A stretch of DNA of 37,404 nucleotides, from assembly GCA_019119165.1 (NCBI GenBank), contig DWXO01000091.1:1-37404 (forward strand), in the 5' to 3' direction. Shown in pieces: positions 8,288-17,158 of this stretch. Each line of letters opens with the position of its first letter. The first letter of the stretch is position 1. Made by a program: the position numbers and the translations under genes. This stretch comes from Candidatus Flavonifractor intestinigallinarum (GTDB lineage Bacteria > Bacillota > Clostridia > Oscillospirales > Oscillospiraceae). The notes beneath the pieces are model-generated. The model searched no databases, was not told the DNA's origin, and was given only the letters and a program-made list of their open reading frames with translations.

Positions 8288-9132
8288 TGGTTTTCCTCCT
8301 TGAGCATTCGCAGGATCTCCCGCCGGGCCGCCCCGATGGTGGCGGCGGACCGGTCGGCGTCCAGACCGTCCACATCCCGCAGCACCTCCATCAGGTGGGC
8401 GATGCGGGGCAGACGGAGATGATTGGCCCGCAGGGCCGCCGGGTCGGCAAAAAGCTGCTCCGGTGTCCCCTCCAGCAGTACCTTGCCGCCCCCCAGCAGG
8501 TAGGCGTAGTCGCAGTACAGGGGCACGATGTCCATATCGTGGGTGGCGATGAGCACCGTCATGCCCAGCTCGTCCCGCAGCCGGGTAAGCAGGCGCATGA
8601 TGTCGCTCACTCCCTGGGGGTCCAGCCCGGCGGTGGGCTCATCCAGAATGAGCACCTCCGGCTCCATCACCAGCACACCGGCGATGGCCACCCGCTTTTT
8701 CTGGCCGTAGGACAGGGCGTGAGTGGGTTTGTCCCGCAGATGGGACACCCCGGTACGGTCCAGGGCCCCCTCCACCCGGCGGCGGACCTCCTCCGCCGGC
8801 AGGCCCAGGTTCACCCCGCCGAAGGACACGTCCCGGTATACGTCGGCGGAGAAGAGCTGGGCGTCCGGGTCCTGAAACACGATGCCCACCCGGCGACGCA
8901 GCTCCAGCAGGCCCTTTTTATCGTAGCGCACCGGCTGCCCCCCCAGCAGCACTTTGCCGCTCTTGGGGGTGAGTACCCCGTTGAGGCTGAGGAACAGGGT
9001 GGACTTGCCCGCCCCGTTGGCCCCCAGGATGCCGGTGACCTTGCCCTGTTCGGCGGCAAAGGTGATGTGGTCCAGGGCCACGGTGCCGTCCTCATAAGTA
9101 TAACACAGATCTTCTGCCTGGATGGCCTTCAT
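8284..9132 (-). CDS. cbiO: Cobalt ECF transporter ATPase CbiO
   Basis: ABC-type ATPase powering the CbiMNQO cobalt importer; 282 residues at the cytosolic membrane face. It opens MKAIQAEDLCYTYEDGTVAL. The Walker A motif GANGAGKST is at about 37-45, the Q-loop is in VFQDPDAQLFS, the signature in the C-loop reads LSYGQKKRVAIAG (about 140-152), and Walker B with the catalytic glutamate LILDEPTAGLD is at 161-171. The H-loop is in IATHDMD. The SYGQK signature in place of LSGGQ is common in ECF ATPases. The ATG at 9132 overlaps the cbiQ stop (ATGA), and the stop overlaps the cbiL start. Confidence 0.96.
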   Translation of the reverse strand: MKAIQAEDLCYTYEDGTVALDHITFAAEQGKVTGILGANGAGKSTLFLSLNGVLTPKSGKVLLGGQPVRYDKKGLLELRRRVGIVFQDPDAQLFSADVYRDVSFGGVNLGLPAEEVRRRVEGALDRTGVSHLRDKPTHALSYGQKKRVAIAGVLVMEPEVLILDEPTAGLDPQGVSDIMRLLTRLRDELGMTVLIATHDMDIVPLYCDYAYLLGGGKVLLEGTPEQLFADPAALRANHLRLPRIAHLMEVLRDVDGLDADRSAATIGAARREILRMLKEENQ

Positions 9133-9908
9133 CCCAGCAGCCTCCCTTCCACAAACCAAATGGCGATCTGCCCCGCCGCCGCCAGGGCGGTGAGGGGGAG
9201 CAGCCCCCACCCCGGCCGGTAGGCATCGGTCAGGGTGGTGAGGCTGCCGGTATAGCCCCGGGACTCCAGGGCGGTATAGATCCGCTCCGCCTTCCGCCAT
9301 GCCCGCAGGAACACCATGGAGGAGAGCATCCCCAGGGAGGACACCGACCGGCGGAAGCCCTGATAGCCCAGCCTGGAGTCCTGGGCGGTGCGGATGTTGG
9401 ACGCCGTCTCAGCCAGCACAAAGATGAAGCGGTAGATCAGCTCCATCAGCTCCACCAGCAGCTTGGGCACATGGAGCTTCTCCAGGGCCATGGTCAGATC
9501 GGTAACGGGGGTGTTGAGGGAAAGAAAGTACATACACCCCACCGCCCCCAGGGCCTTGCAAAAAATCCGCCCGCCCAGCCACAGGCCGTCGGCGGTGAAG
9601 CCCCATAAACTGTCTCCCACCGGAATGGCGGCCACCATCTCGGTCCCGGCGGGGTAGGCCCCCGCCACAATGGTGAGACAGCCGATGACCAGGAAAATGA
9701 GAGGCACCTTGAGAAAATGGAGGTACACCCTGGGGGACAGTCCCCCCAGGGCGGTAATGAGCACCCCCATCAGGATCAGGGTAAACAGGCCCACCGCCAC
9801 GCTGTCGCAGCACAGGCAGAGCACCAGGGCAACCGCCGTCAGCAGCAGCTTGGGCATGGGAGACACCCGCCGCAGGCGGGACTGGTAGGCGTAGCGGTCG
9901 GTGCCCAT
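9129..9908 (-). CDS. cbiQ: Cobalt ECF transporter transmembrane protein CbiQ
   Basis: Integral membrane coupling subunit of the CbiMNQO cobalt transporter, 259 residues. Several hydrophobic segments are visible (about 20-60, 62-82, 105-125 and near the C-terminus). The conserved cytoplasmic coupling motif appears as YTALESRGYTGSL, which touches the CbiO ATPase. It starts MGTDRYAYQSRLRRVSPMPKLL immediately after the cbiN stop codon with no gap. The gene order M-N-Q-O is the classical one. Confidence 0.95.
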   Translation of the reverse strand: MGTDRYAYQSRLRRVSPMPKLLLTAVALVLCLCCDSVAVGLFTLILMGVLITALGGLSPRVYLHFLKVPLIFLVIGCLTIVAGAYPAGTEMVAAIPVGDSLWGFTADGLWLGGRIFCKALGAVGCMYFLSLNTPVTDLTMALEKLHVPKLLVELMELIYRFIFVLAETASNIRTAQDSRLGYQGFRRSVSSLGMLSSMVFLRAWRKAERIYTALESRGYTGSLTTLTDAYRPGWGLLPLTALAAAGQIAIWFVEGRLLG

Positions 9909-10205
9909 TCAGTTCGTTCCTTTCTCTTTCCCGTCCGGCTTCTTGGTGATGCGGCCCAGAATGAAGCCCACCACCCCCGCGCCGATGGCGGCCTGGAGGG
10001 CGAAGAGCATGGACTCCACCTCGCCGCTGGCGGGCTCCAGGATGGGCTCAAACCAGGGCTCATAGTCGGGGTTGAGCTCCATAATGGCCTCCTCGGCCTG
10101 GCCGTCGGCTCCGCCGAACTCGGCATTGGGCAGCAGCCACAGAGGTACTGCGGCAATGACCACCACCAACAGAATCAAAATCAAATTTTTCTGCCAAACT
10201 TTCAT
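9909..10205 (-). CDS. cbiN: Cobalt ECF transporter accessory protein CbiN
   Basis: Small 98-residue membrane protein with two transmembrane helices: about 6-24 (LILILLVVVIAAVPLWLL) and about 70-88 (ALQAAIGAGVVGFILG). A conserved acidic extracytoplasmic loop between them contains AEEAIMELNPDYEPWFEPIL. CbiN assists metal loading of CbiM by loop contacts. The ATG at 10205 has AAGGAGGGG just upstream; the longer open frame runs out of frame into cbiM and is rejected. Its stop abuts the cbiQ start. Confidence 0.93.
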   Translation of the reverse strand: MKVWQKNLILILLVVVIAAVPLWLLPNAEFGGADGQAEEAIMELNPDYEPWFEPILEPASGEVESMLFALQAAIGAGVVGFILGRITKKPDGKEKGTN

Positions 10206-10218
10206 ATCCGTCCCCTCC

Positions 10219-10938
10219 TTACAGCACCTGCAGCTCATGGAGCTCGGTCTTGCTGTACTTCTCCAGCACGTTGAAGATGACCACGGTGAGCAAACCCTCG
10301 GCAATGGCCAGGGGGATCTGGGTCACGGCGAAGATGGTGAGGAACTTCACCATACCGCCGTTGATCACACCCAGCTGTACCGAGGTGACCACATAGGTGA
10401 ACAGGTCCCCCAGAGCGGCGGCGGCAAACACCGCCACAGCGGCGGGGGCCTTGGCCTTTCGCAGCAGCTTGTAGACCAGCCAGGACATGATGGGCCCGGC
10501 GATGGCCATGGAGAATACGTTGGCGCCCAGGGTGGTGAGGCCGCCGTGGGCCAGCAGCAGGGCCTGGAACAGCAGCACGATGAGCCCCAGCACCGTCATG
10601 ACCAACGGCCCGAACAGGATGGCGCCCAGGCCCACGCCGGTGGGGTGGGAGCAGGAGCCGGACACCGAGGGGATCTTCAGAGCGGAGAGCACGAAGGCGA
10701 AGGCGCCGCACATGGCCAGCAGGATCTTGGCCCGGGGAGCCTGGTCGATCTTCTTCTTGATGGAGAAGAAGCCGGCCACCAGGAAGGGCACGCACACCGC
10801 GCCCCAACCGATGGCCCAGGGTACCGGCAGCATACCCTCGGCGATGTGCATGGCGGAGACGCTCATGGTCATCAGACCCAGCAGCCCCACCAGCACCGCC
10901 GCGGCTCGGACGGTTTTGTTGGCAGTTACAGTTTTCAT
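10219..10938 (-). CDS. cbiM: Cobalt ECF transporter substrate-binding protein CbiM
   Basis: Membrane S-component that binds Co(II), 239 residues. An N-terminal hydrophobic leader (about 10-31, [18 protein letters not shown]) precedes MHIAEGMLP. In the CbiM/NikM family the mature N-terminus begins Met-His and His2 is a metal ligand, so cleavage after Ala is expected. Further markers are [21 protein letters not shown] and [23 protein letters not shown], with hydrophobic helices to the end. The ATG at 10938 has AGGAAAGGA about 10 nt upstream. It is the first gene downstream of the cobalamin riboswitch at 10991-11137, so cobalt uptake is probably repressed by B12. Confidence 0.96.
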   Translation of the reverse strand: MKTVTANKTVRAAAVLVGLLGLMTMSVSAMHIAEGMLPVPWAIGWGAVCVPFLVAGFFSIKKKIDQAPRAKILLAMCGAFAFVLSALKIPSVSGSCSHPTGVGLGAILFGPLVMTVLGLIVLLFQALLLAHGGLTTLGANVFSMAIAGPIMSWLVYKLLRKAKAPAAVAVFAAAALGDLFTYVVTSVQLGVINGGMVKFLTIFAVTQIPLAIAEGLLTVVIFNVLEKYSKTELHELQVL

Positions 10939-10990
10939 GGTTGTTTCATCCTTTCCTATCACTCGTAGGCGGGTGGTTTCCGGTCCGGGC

Positions 10991-11137
10991 AAGGTTTTCC
11001 GGCTTGAGTCTCTCTGCCGCCGCGCGTCTTCCCAGGTTTCCCCAGTGACATGGTGCCCGGCGGCTCTTCTCTTACGGCAGCGGGACTGCGCGGGACTTGC
11101 ACCCGACTTCCCTTTTCCCGGCGCTCTATGCAAAACA
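10991..11137 (-). promoter_or_regulatory. Cobalamin riboswitch upstream of cbiM (internal)
   Basis: Read on the minus strand, the conserved aptamer parts appear in order: GGGAAAAGGGAA, GTCGGGTGCAAGTCCCGCGC, the CAGTCCCGCTGCCGTAAG segment, the B12-box area ATGTCACTGGGGAAACCTGGGAAG, and GAGACTCAAGCCGGAAAACC. Outer boundaries are approximate. No U-tract hairpin follows before cbiM, so control may act at the cbiM ribosome site (AGGAAAGGA, 10949-10957 region) rather than by termination. The element begins only a few bases after the cbiK stop codon and no clear promoter was found between them. Confidence 0.9.
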
Positions 11138-11140
11138 GGC

Positions 11141-11926
11141 TTATGCCTGGAGTTGTTCGCCCTCTTTGGCGTGCTTGACGAAGAGGGCCTGGATGCTGGG
11201 GAACTCCCCCAGCCCCTGGAGCACGCAGTTGACGGCGTAGCCCTCCTGTTCCAGCAGGGACTTCCAGGAGTCCTCCTCCTCCCCCGCCAGGTCGTTCTTG
11301 GCGTGGTCCCCCGCCACGATCATCAGGGGACGCAGCTCCACTCGACTTGCTCCCAGTTCTTTGATGCGGCGCACCGCCTCCCCAAAGCCAGGGTAGCCCT
11401 CCACCGTGCCGATGACCACGTCCTTCCGGCCCAGGTCCCGGAACACATACTCCAGCAGGGCGTAGCAGGAGTTGGCAAAGTGCTCGGTGCCGTGGCCCAT
11501 GTAGAGGATGGCCTTGCCCTCCTCTCGCTCCGGCAGATCATGGAGCAGAGCCTGTACCGCGTCCAGATAGTCCCCCGTCTCGGTGAGGAGGGGACGGCCA
11601 AAGGCCAGCTTTTCAAACCGGCCCTCAAAGGGGGTAGCCAGGGCCATCATCTTGTCATACTCGTCGCCGTTCATGATGTGGGTGGGCTGAACCAGCACGT
11701 CGGTGTACCCCTCCGCCGCCAGTCTCTCCAGGGCGGCGGGCACGTCGTCGATGTGGGTGCCCTCCCCCTGCAGCTTCTTTAAAATCATGCCGCTGGTAAA
11801 GGCCCGGCGGAGGGTGCGCGCCGGAAAGGCGGCGGCCAGGGCCTTCTCGATGGCGGCGATGGTCTTTTCCAGGGTGTCCCGGTGGCTGGTGCCGAAGGAC
11901 ACCGCCAGAAGGGCTTGTGGTTTCAT
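11141..11926 (-). CDS. cbiK: Sirohydrochlorin cobaltochelatase
   Basis: Class II chelatase inserting Co(II) into sirohydrochlorin, the entry step of the anaerobic (early cobalt) route; 261 residues. It opens [23 protein letters not shown]. The two metal-binding histidine regions are visible as [14 protein letters not shown]-like ([20 protein letters not shown]) and [21 protein letters not shown], with [16 protein letters not shown] between. No signal peptide is present, so it is cytosolic, unlike periplasmic CbiK forms. I chose the ATG at 11926, with GGGAG 8 nt upstream; a GTG three codons earlier (11935) overlaps the cbiC stop but has no usable ribosome site. The next element downstream is a cobalamin riboswitch that begins almost at the stop codon. 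Confidence 0.95.
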   Translation of the reverse strand: MKPQALLAVSFGTSHRDTLEKTIAAIEKALAAAFPARTLRRAFTSGMILKKLQGEGTHIDDVPAALERLAAEGYTDVLVQPTHIMNGDEYDKMMALATPFEGRFEKLAFGRPLLTETGDYLDAVQALLHDLPEREEGKAILYMGHGTEHFANSCYALLEYVFRDLGRKDVVIGTVEGYPGFGEAVRRIKELGASRVELRPLMIVAGDHAKNDLAGEEEDSWKSLLEQEGYAVNCVLQGLGEFPSIQALFVKHAKEGEQLQA

Positions 11927-11931
11927 ATCAT

Positions 11932-12579
11932 TCACTCCCGTATGTTGTTGCTGGCCTGATAGAGCAGGGCGTTGCAGATGGCGGCGGCGATATTGCTGCC
12001 CCCCTTGCGGCCCCGGGCTACGATGTGGGGGACATCCATGGTGAGCAGCAGCTCCTTGCTCTCCACCACGTTGACAAAGCCCACCGGCACGCCGATCACC
12101 AGAGCGGGGGCCATCTTGCCCTCCTCGATCAGCTCACAGGCCCGCACCAGAGCGGTGGGGGCGTTGCCGATGGCCAGCACCAGGGGGCCCTCCAATTGCG
12201 CCGCCCGCTCCATGGACACGGTGGCCCGGGTCTCCCCCCGCTCCTTGGCCTCAGCGGCCACGTCCGGGTCGGACATGAAGCATACCGCTTTCCCGCCGAA
12301 CTTCTCCAGCACCTTCTTGTTGACGCCGGAGAAGGCCATCTGGGTATCGGTGACGATAGTGCACCCTTCCTTGATGGCGGCAATCCCAGCCGCCACCGCG
12401 TCGGGGGAGAACACCAGGTTGTCGGCATAGTCAAAGTCGGCGCTGGTGTGGATGGCCCGCTTGATCACCGGCAGCTGGTCGGCGGGAAACACCCGCTCGC
12501 CCAGCTCCTGTGTAATGATCTCCATGCTTCTGGCCTCAATCTCAGCGGGGGCCACCCGCTGTAACTCGATTTTTTTCAT
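11932..12579 (-). CDS. cbiC: Cobalt-precorrin-8 methylmutase
   Basis: Moves the C11 methyl of cobalt-precorrin-8 to C12, giving cobyrinic acid; 215 residues. The catalytic histidine lies in KRAIHTSADFDYADNLVFSP (His43). Other family motifs are TIVTDTQMAFSGVNK, AIGNAPTALVRACELI, VIGVPVGFVNVVESKE and GRKGGSNIAAAICNALLY. The ATG at 12579 lies 3 nt after the cbiP stop. The product feeds CbiA, which lies upstream in the same block. Confidence 0.96.
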   Translation of the reverse strand: MKKIELQRVAPAEIEARSMEIITQELGERVFPADQLPVIKRAIHTSADFDYADNLVFSPDAVAAGIAAIKEGCTIVTDTQMAFSGVNKKVLEKFGGKAVCFMSDPDVAAEAKERGETRATVSMERAAQLEGPLVLAIGNAPTALVRACELIEEGKMAPALVIGVPVGFVNVVESKELLLTMDVPHIVARGRKGGSNIAAAICNALLYQASNNIRE

Positions 12580-12582
12580 GGG

Positions 12583-14079
12583 TCATTCCTCCCCGTTCAG
12601 GATGCGGTAGATCCGCTCCATGTCCAGACTGGCCCGCAGGCCGTCCGCCAGCTTGTCATACTGCCGCTGGGCATACTCCTGCCAGTCCACGCTGGCGGCC
12701 TGGCCCTCCAGGCCCTTGGCCTTGAGCAGGCAATTCACCAGAGCGGCGGCCGCCCCGGCCTTGTCAAAGATGCCGTGGACGTAGCAGCCCCACACGTTGC
12801 CCGCGCTGAGGCCGTCGGTGCGGACCTCCCCGGTCTGGGTGGAAAAGCTTACCAGCGGGGCGGCGGCGCTCTCCGTCTTGCCCATATGGATCTCATAGCC
12901 CTCAAAGGCCACACCGGCCATGGGAGCAAAGATACCGTCGGCAGCGGCAAAGGTGCCGGTCACCTGGGTGCGGGTCTTTTCCCCCTGGAACACAGTCTCA
13001 GAGGGCAGCAGACCCAGCCCCGCCAGGGTACCGCCCCCCTCCACCCCGTCCGGGTCGGAGACGGTCTTGCCCAGCATCTGGTAGCCGCCGCAGATGCCCA
13101 CCACCGCGCCGCCCTTGGCGGCGTGCTTCAAAATGGCCCCCTCCAGGCCGCTCTGCCGCAGCCACCGCAGGTCGTCCATGGTGTTCTTGGTGCCGGGCAG
13201 AATGATGAGGTCGGGGTGGCCCAGCTCCCCCACGCTCCCCACATAGCGGAGGGAGACCTCCTCCATCCGCTCCAGAGGGTTGAAGTCGGTAAAGTTACTG
13301 AGCCGGGGCAGGCGGATCACCGCCACATCCACCAGACCCACTTTACCAGATTTGGACAGACGGGCAGACAGGGAGTCCTCATCGTCCACGTCCACCTCCA
13401 GCATGGGCACCACCCCCAACACCGGCTTGCCCGCCAGCTCCTCCAGCTGGGTCAGGCCGGGGCGGAGAATCTCCACATCCCCCCGGAACTTGTTGATGAT
13501 GAGGCCCTTTATCATGTCCTGCTCGTCGGGGGAGAGCAGCTTCACCGTGCCGTAGAGGGAGGCGAACACGCCCCCCCGGTCGATGTCGCCGCATAGCAGC
13601 ACCGGGGCCTTTGCCATACGGGCCATGCCCATGTTGACGATGTCGTCCTCTTTCAGGTTGATCTCCGCCGGGCTGCCCGCCCCCTCAATCACGATGATAT
13701 CATACTCCTCCGACAGAGAGGAATAGGCCTCCATCACGTCGGGAATGAGATTTTTCTTATACTTAAAGTAATCTCCCGCCTTCATAGTACCCCGGGGAAT
13801 GCCGTTGACAATGACCTGGGAGCCCACGTCGCTGGTGGGCTTGAGGAGGATGGGGTTCATCCGCACATCGGGGGCCACCCCCGCCGCCTGGGCCTGCATG
13901 ACCTGGGCCCGGCCCATCTCCAACCCGTCGGGGGTAATGGCGGAGTTGAGGGCCATGTTCTGGGACTTGAAGGGGGCCACCTTGTAGCCGTCCTGCTTGA
14001 AGATGCGGCACAGCCCCGCCGCCAGCAGGGACTTGCCGGCATTGGAGGCGGTGCCCTGGATCATAATTGCCTTTGCCAT
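12583..14079 (-). CDS. cbiP: Cobyric acid synthase (adenosylcobyric acid synthase)
   Basis: ATP- and glutamine-dependent amidase that amidates positions b, d, e and g of adenosylcobyrinate a,c-diamide; 498 residues. An N-terminal dethiobiotin-synthetase-like domain opens [20 protein letters not shown] with a modified P-loop, and [19 protein letters not shown] follows, typical of CobQ/CbiP. The C-terminal class I glutamine amidotransferase domain (about 250-440) has the nucleophile cysteine in [12 protein letters not shown] and a histidine in GCYVHGIFD. The ATG at 14079 overlaps the cobD stop by one base (TGATG); the longer upstream frame is out-of-frame cobD. Confidence 0.96.
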   Translation of the reverse strand: MAKAIMIQGTASNAGKSLLAAGLCRIFKQDGYKVAPFKSQNMALNSAITPDGLEMGRAQVMQAQAAGVAPDVRMNPILLKPTSDVGSQVIVNGIPRGTMKAGDYFKYKKNLIPDVMEAYSSLSEEYDIIVIEGAGSPAEINLKEDDIVNMGMARMAKAPVLLCGDIDRGGVFASLYGTVKLLSPDEQDMIKGLIINKFRGDVEILRPGLTQLEELAGKPVLGVVPMLEVDVDDEDSLSARLSKSGKVGLVDVAVIRLPRLSNFTDFNPLERMEEVSLRYVGSVGELGHPDLIILPGTKNTMDDLRWLRQSGLEGAILKHAAKGGAVVGICGGYQMLGKTVSDPDGVEGGGTLAGLGLLPSETVFQGEKTRTQVTGTFAAADGIFAPMAGVAFEGYEIHMGKTESAAAPLVSFSTQTGEVRTDGLSAGNVWGCYVHGIFDKAGAAAALVNCLLKAKGLEGQAASVDWQEYAQRQYDKLADGLRASLDMERIYRILNGEE

Positions 14080-15128
14080 CACAGCACCTCCCTGAGGGCG
14101 GCCAGCAGCCGCCGGTTTTCTGCCTCGCCTTTGACGCACACCCGGTACCAGTCGGGGCCCAGGCCGTGGTAGTTGGCGCAGGAGCGGATGAGTACCCCCC
14201 GCGTCAGCAGTCTCTCTTTCAAATCGGCCACGCCGGGCAGCCGGAACAGCAGGTAGTTGGCCTGCCCGGGAATCACGGTACAGCCCGCCGCCGTCAGACC
14301 GGCGGCCAGACCGGGCCGTACCCCCTCCACAAAGCCCCTGCCCTCCGCCGCCCAGTGGGGGCAGCAGGTCAGAGCGGCCACACCTGCCGCCTGGGCGGGA
14401 GTGGACACGCTCCAGGGCTGGGCAAATTTGCCCAACCGCTCCCGCAGGTCCTGGTTGGCCGTCAGGCAGTAACCCAGCCGCAGCCCAGCCATGGCGTAGC
14501 TCTTGGTGAAGGCCCGCAGCAGCACCAGATTGGGGTGGCTGGCCAGCCATGGAGCCAGCCCCGGCCCGCCGGTGGCCAGGGGCAGGAAGCACTCGTCCAC
14601 CACCAGCACCGCCCCCACAGCGCCGCACCGCTTCACCACCGACTCCAGCAAATCCTGGTCGATGAGCCGCCCGGTGGGGTTATTGGGGGTACACAGGAAC
14701 ACCAGATCTACATCCGGCCCGATGGTATCCACGAAGCCCTCATCCAGATCAAAGTTCCTGTCCTGATCCAAGGTGTACCTGGTCACCTCACAGCCCACGC
14801 AGGTGAGGGCCTCCTCATACTCGGAGAAGGTGGGGGCGGTGACCAGGGCCTTTTTCGGTTTCAGCGCGAATACCAGCCGGAAGATCAGGTCGGCGGCCCC
14901 GTTGCCGCACACCACCTGCTCCGCCCCCACCCCGTCGTGGGCGGCAATGGCCCGTCGCAGGTCCCGGCACAGGGGGTCGGGGTAGGGGGCACAGTCGGCC
15001 TGCGCCGCCGCCTGACGCACCGGGTCGGGCATCCCCAGGGGATTCAGATTGGCGGAAAAGTCCAGGACCTCCCCGCCGTAGGCGGCCTGGGCGGTGCGGA
15101 TATCCCCGCCGTGGGTGTAGACTGGCAT
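14079..15128 (-). CDS. cobD: L-threonine-O-3-phosphate decarboxylase
   Basis: PLP fold-type I enzyme producing (R)-1-aminopropan-2-yl phosphate, the linker that CbiB attaches to cobyric acid; 349 residues. It starts [18 protein letters not shown], the usual CobD opening with HGG. The motif FSANLNPLG is near residue 24, TPNNPTG binds substrate (147-153), VVDECF carries the PLP aspartate, and the Schiff-base lysine is Lys209 in [22 protein letters not shown] upstream supports the start. A 112-nt gap containing a hairpin repeat separates it from cbiB. The kinase making threonine phosphate (PduX-like) is not in the window. Confidence 0.95.
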   Translation of the reverse strand: MPVYTHGGDIRTAQAAYGGEVLDFSANLNPLGMPDPVRQAAAQADCAPYPDPLCRDLRRAIAAHDGVGAEQVVCGNGAADLIFRLVFALKPKKALVTAPTFSEYEEALTCVGCEVTRYTLDQDRNFDLDEGFVDTIGPDVDLVFLCTPNNPTGRLIDQDLLESVVKRCGAVGAVLVVDECFLPLATGGPGLAPWLASHPNLVLLRAFTKSYAMAGLRLGYCLTANQDLRERLGKFAQPWSVSTPAQAAGVAALTCCPHWAAEGRGFVEGVRPGLAAGLTAAGCTVIPGQANYLLFRLPGVADLKERLLTRGVLIRSCANYHGLGPDWYRVCVKGEAENRRLLAALREVL

Positions 15129-15180
15129 AACAACGCTCCATTCTTGGTGAAATCCCCGGTGAAAAGGCCTGAATCATTCA

Positions 15181-15240
15181 CTCAAGCCCCCTCATCCGGC
15201 CCTATGGGCCACCTTCCCCCCACAGGGGGGAAGGTTTTAT
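15181..15240. repeat. Hairpin repeat between cbiB and cobD
   Basis: The 112-nt gap holds CTCATCCGGCC, a small palindrome GGCCCTATGGGCC, and a perfect 10-bp stem CCTTCCCCCC/GGGGGGAAGG (15212-15221 with 15225-15234, loop ACA) followed by TTTTATTT on the plus strand. The T-run is on the strand opposite the genes, so it is not a normal terminator for them. I think it is a dispersed intergenic repeat, from memory of similar sequences in related genomes; copy number must be checked. Confidence 0.5.
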
Positions 15241-16221
15241 TTAGCGTGGGAACAATAAAATCAGCAGAGGCACCCCGCAGAAGAGCAGCAGGGCAAAAAA
15301 AGCGGTGGCATACAGAATCCGGCCCGCCCGGAGGATATCCAGAGGCTCGGGGGACCGCTGGTCGTCCCCAATGTAGGGCTTCTCCACCAGCTTGCCGAAG
15401 TACCAGCTGGGTCCCACCAGCCGGAGCTGGAGGGCCCCGGCGCAGGCGGCCTCGGTGTGGGCGGCGTTGGGGGACTTGTGCTTTTTCCGGTCCCGCCTGA
15501 AAATGCGCCAGGCGTTTTTTCCATCGTACCCCGCCGCCACCGCCCCCAGGCACATGAGCACCCCGGAGATACGGGCGGGAATAAAGTTCAGAATGTCGTC
15601 CCACTTGGCGGCGGCCCGGCCAAAGTAGAGGTATTTGTCGTTTTTATAGCCCACCATGGAGTCCATGGTGTTGGCCGCCTTATAGAACATCCCCAGGGGG
15701 GCCCCGCCGATGGCCAGGAAGATGAGGGGGGCGATCACCCCGTCGGAGGCATTTTCCGCCACCGTCTCCACCGCGGCCTTCGTCACCCCCGCCTCGTCCA
15801 GCCGGTCGGTGTCCCGGCCCACGATCATGGACACGGCGTATCGGGCCTTGTCCAGATCTCCGGTCTTAAGGGCATCGTACACCTTCCGGCTCTCGACGGC
15901 CAGGGACTTGGTAGCCAGCAGCTGGTAGCTCACCACGCTCTCCACTCCCAGGGCCAGCCAGGGGCTGATCAGCCAGCATCCCCACAGCAGCAGCACCGTC
16001 AGGCCGGTGGGGATGAGCAGGGTGAGGAGCACCAGCACCACGCCACCCGCCAGCTGGCCGCCATGAGACTTGGGAAAGAGCTTCCGCAGCAGTTTCTCCA
16101 GGCCGGAGATCAGGGCGCCGATGGCCCGCACCGGGTGGGGAGCCCAGTGGGGGTCCCCCAGCAGCAGGTCCAGGCAGAAGCCGATGAGCAGGGCTGTCAA
16201 ATGACTGATCCACCAGTTCAT
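15241..16221 (-). CDS. cbiB: Adenosylcobinamide-phosphate synthase
   Basis: Integral membrane enzyme attaching aminopropanol phosphate to adenosylcobyric acid; 326 residues. It opens MNWWISHLTALLIGFCLDLLL, then GDPHWAPHPVRAIGALI, the family hallmark. Hydrophobic helices are seen at about 5-23, 57-90, 150-175 and 300-324. The cytoplasmic motif VETVAENASDGVIAPLIFLAIGG and the AANTMDSMVGYKNDKY stretch are also diagnostic. The ATG overlaps the cobC stop (ATGA). The gap after it holds the hairpin repeat at 15181-15240. Confidence 0.96.
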   Translation of the reverse strand: MNWWISHLTALLIGFCLDLLLGDPHWAPHPVRAIGALISGLEKLLRKLFPKSHGGQLAGGVVLVLLTLLIPTGLTVLLLWGCWLISPWLALGVESVVSYQLLATKSLAVESRKVYDALKTGDLDKARYAVSMIVGRDTDRLDEAGVTKAAVETVAENASDGVIAPLIFLAIGGAPLGMFYKAANTMDSMVGYKNDKYLYFGRAAAKWDDILNFIPARISGVLMCLGAVAAGYDGKNAWRIFRRDRKKHKSPNAAHTEAACAGALQLRLVGPSWYFGKLVEKPYIGDDQRSPEPLDILRAGRILYATAFFALLLFCGVPLLILLFPR

Positions 16222-16811
16222 CCAGGAAATTCCTCCAATACGGTCAATTCCAGGGTATGGGGATTCAGCTCCATGCGGAAGCCGCCGCAGTTGGGGCACA
16301 TCCAGCCATAATACTGCCGCTCCGGGCGGCCATACTTGGACAGCAGGCCCATCAGCGCCCCGCCGTGGGACACCACCCCCACCCGCGCAAAGCCGTGGGC
16401 GGCGGCGTCTTTGACCAGTTTCTCCAGACCGATGGACACCCGGTCCACCACCTGCTCCGCCGTCTCTCCCACCGGCATGGCGGCGAAATTCAGCCGGTCG
16501 CCCTGGCCAATCCAGGCCTGGTACAGGGGATCGTCCTTCAGCTCCTCGTGGTTCTTCCCCTCAAAGGGGCCGAAGTCGGTCTCCCGCAGCTCGTCAATCA
16601 CCGTCATAGCCACGCCTGGCCACAACAGCTGAGCCGTCTGGCGGCACCGCATCAGGGGAGAGCGGTAGATGTGCTCCACACGGGGCAGAGTGGGCCCCAC
16701 CTGACGGGCCAGCTCCTCCCCCTGGGGGGCCAGAGGCACGTCCAGGGTGCCGATAAACCGCTTCTCCAGGTTGCCCTGGGTGGTTCCGTGCCGGATGAGG
16801 ATCAGTTCCAT
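16218..16811 (-). CDS. cobC: Alpha-ribazole-5'-phosphate phosphatase (histidine phosphatase family)
   Basis: Histidine phosphatase superfamily protein of 197 residues, assigned to CobC by its place in the cob block. It dephosphorylates alpha-ribazole phosphate or adenosylcobalamin 5'-phosphate. The catalytic RHG is in LILIRHGTTQGNLEKRFIG. YRSPLMRCRQTAQ, LRETDFGPFEGKNHEEL and a second histidine in VSHGGALMGLLSKYG are present. A CPNCGG motif near the C-terminus (about 172-177) looks like half of a zinc site and is not a usual CobC feature. The ATG at 16811 overlaps the 3' end of the short cobU-like gene by 10 nt. Phosphoglycerate-mutase-like specificity cannot be excluded from sequence alone. 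Confidence 0.88.
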   Translation of the reverse strand: MELILIRHGTTQGNLEKRFIGTLDVPLAPQGEELARQVGPTLPRVEHIYRSPLMRCRQTAQLLWPGVAMTVIDELRETDFGPFEGKNHEELKDDPLYQAWIGQGDRLNFAAMPVGETAEQVVDRVSIGLEKLVKDAAAHGFARVGVVSHGGALMGLLSKYGRPERQYYGWMCPNCGGFRMELNPHTLELTVLEEFPG

Positions 16812-17158
16812 GGTTTGTCTCCTTTCAGGATCATGGGCAGGCCGCAGAAAATGCGCTCCACCCGCTCCGCCCGCTGGGCCAGACGGCAGCACAGCCGCCC
16901 CACGTCCTCCCGCCAGGCTCGCTGGGCCGGGTCGATGGGCACCACGCCGCAGCCCACCTCGTCACAGATGAGGATCAGGTCGGGATTGACGGAGAGCAGC
17001 GCCCCCTCGTCCAGGTGGGGCCACTGTTCCAGACCGTCAAAGACCGGCTTGCTTCTGGCCTCCTCGGGCGTATGGGCCACCTGGTCGGGGGCATATCCGG
17101 TTTTTTGCAGCACATAGTCCAGCTTGCCCTGGCCCGCGCCGCCGATGATGAGGATCAT
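16802..17158 (-). CDS. Short CobU-like protein (second, reduced paralogue)
   Basis: Protein of 118 residues related to adenosylcobinamide kinase/guanylyltransferase CobU, about 60 residues shorter than the family. The N-terminus MILIIGGAGQGKLDY keeps a P-loop-like GGAGQGK, but the Ser/Thr that should follow the lysine is Leu13. The central region with the guanylylated histidine is absent. The C-terminal half is close to the CobU consensus: ILICDEVGCGVVPIDPAQRA (63-82) and LAQRAERVERIFCGLPMILKG. The start ATG overlaps the cobS stop (ATGA), and its end overlaps cobC. A full-length CobU gene lies two genes upstream. The gene is intact and coupled, so I treat it as functional rather than as a remnant; its role (partner or regulator of CobU, or a distinct activity) is not known. 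Confidence 0.8.
   Translation of the reverse strand: MILIIGGAGQGKLDYVLQKTGYAPDQVAHTPEEARSKPVFDGLEQWPHLDEGALLSVNPDLILICDEVGCGVVPIDPAQRAWREDVGRLCCRLAQRAERVERIFCGLPMILKGDKPWN

Noticed and set aside
16802-17158. Short CobU-like gene as a decayed or frameshifted copy of cobU
   Set aside because: The frame is intact, it has ATGA coupling to cobS, overlaps cobC, and its C-terminal motif is better conserved than in the full-length gene.
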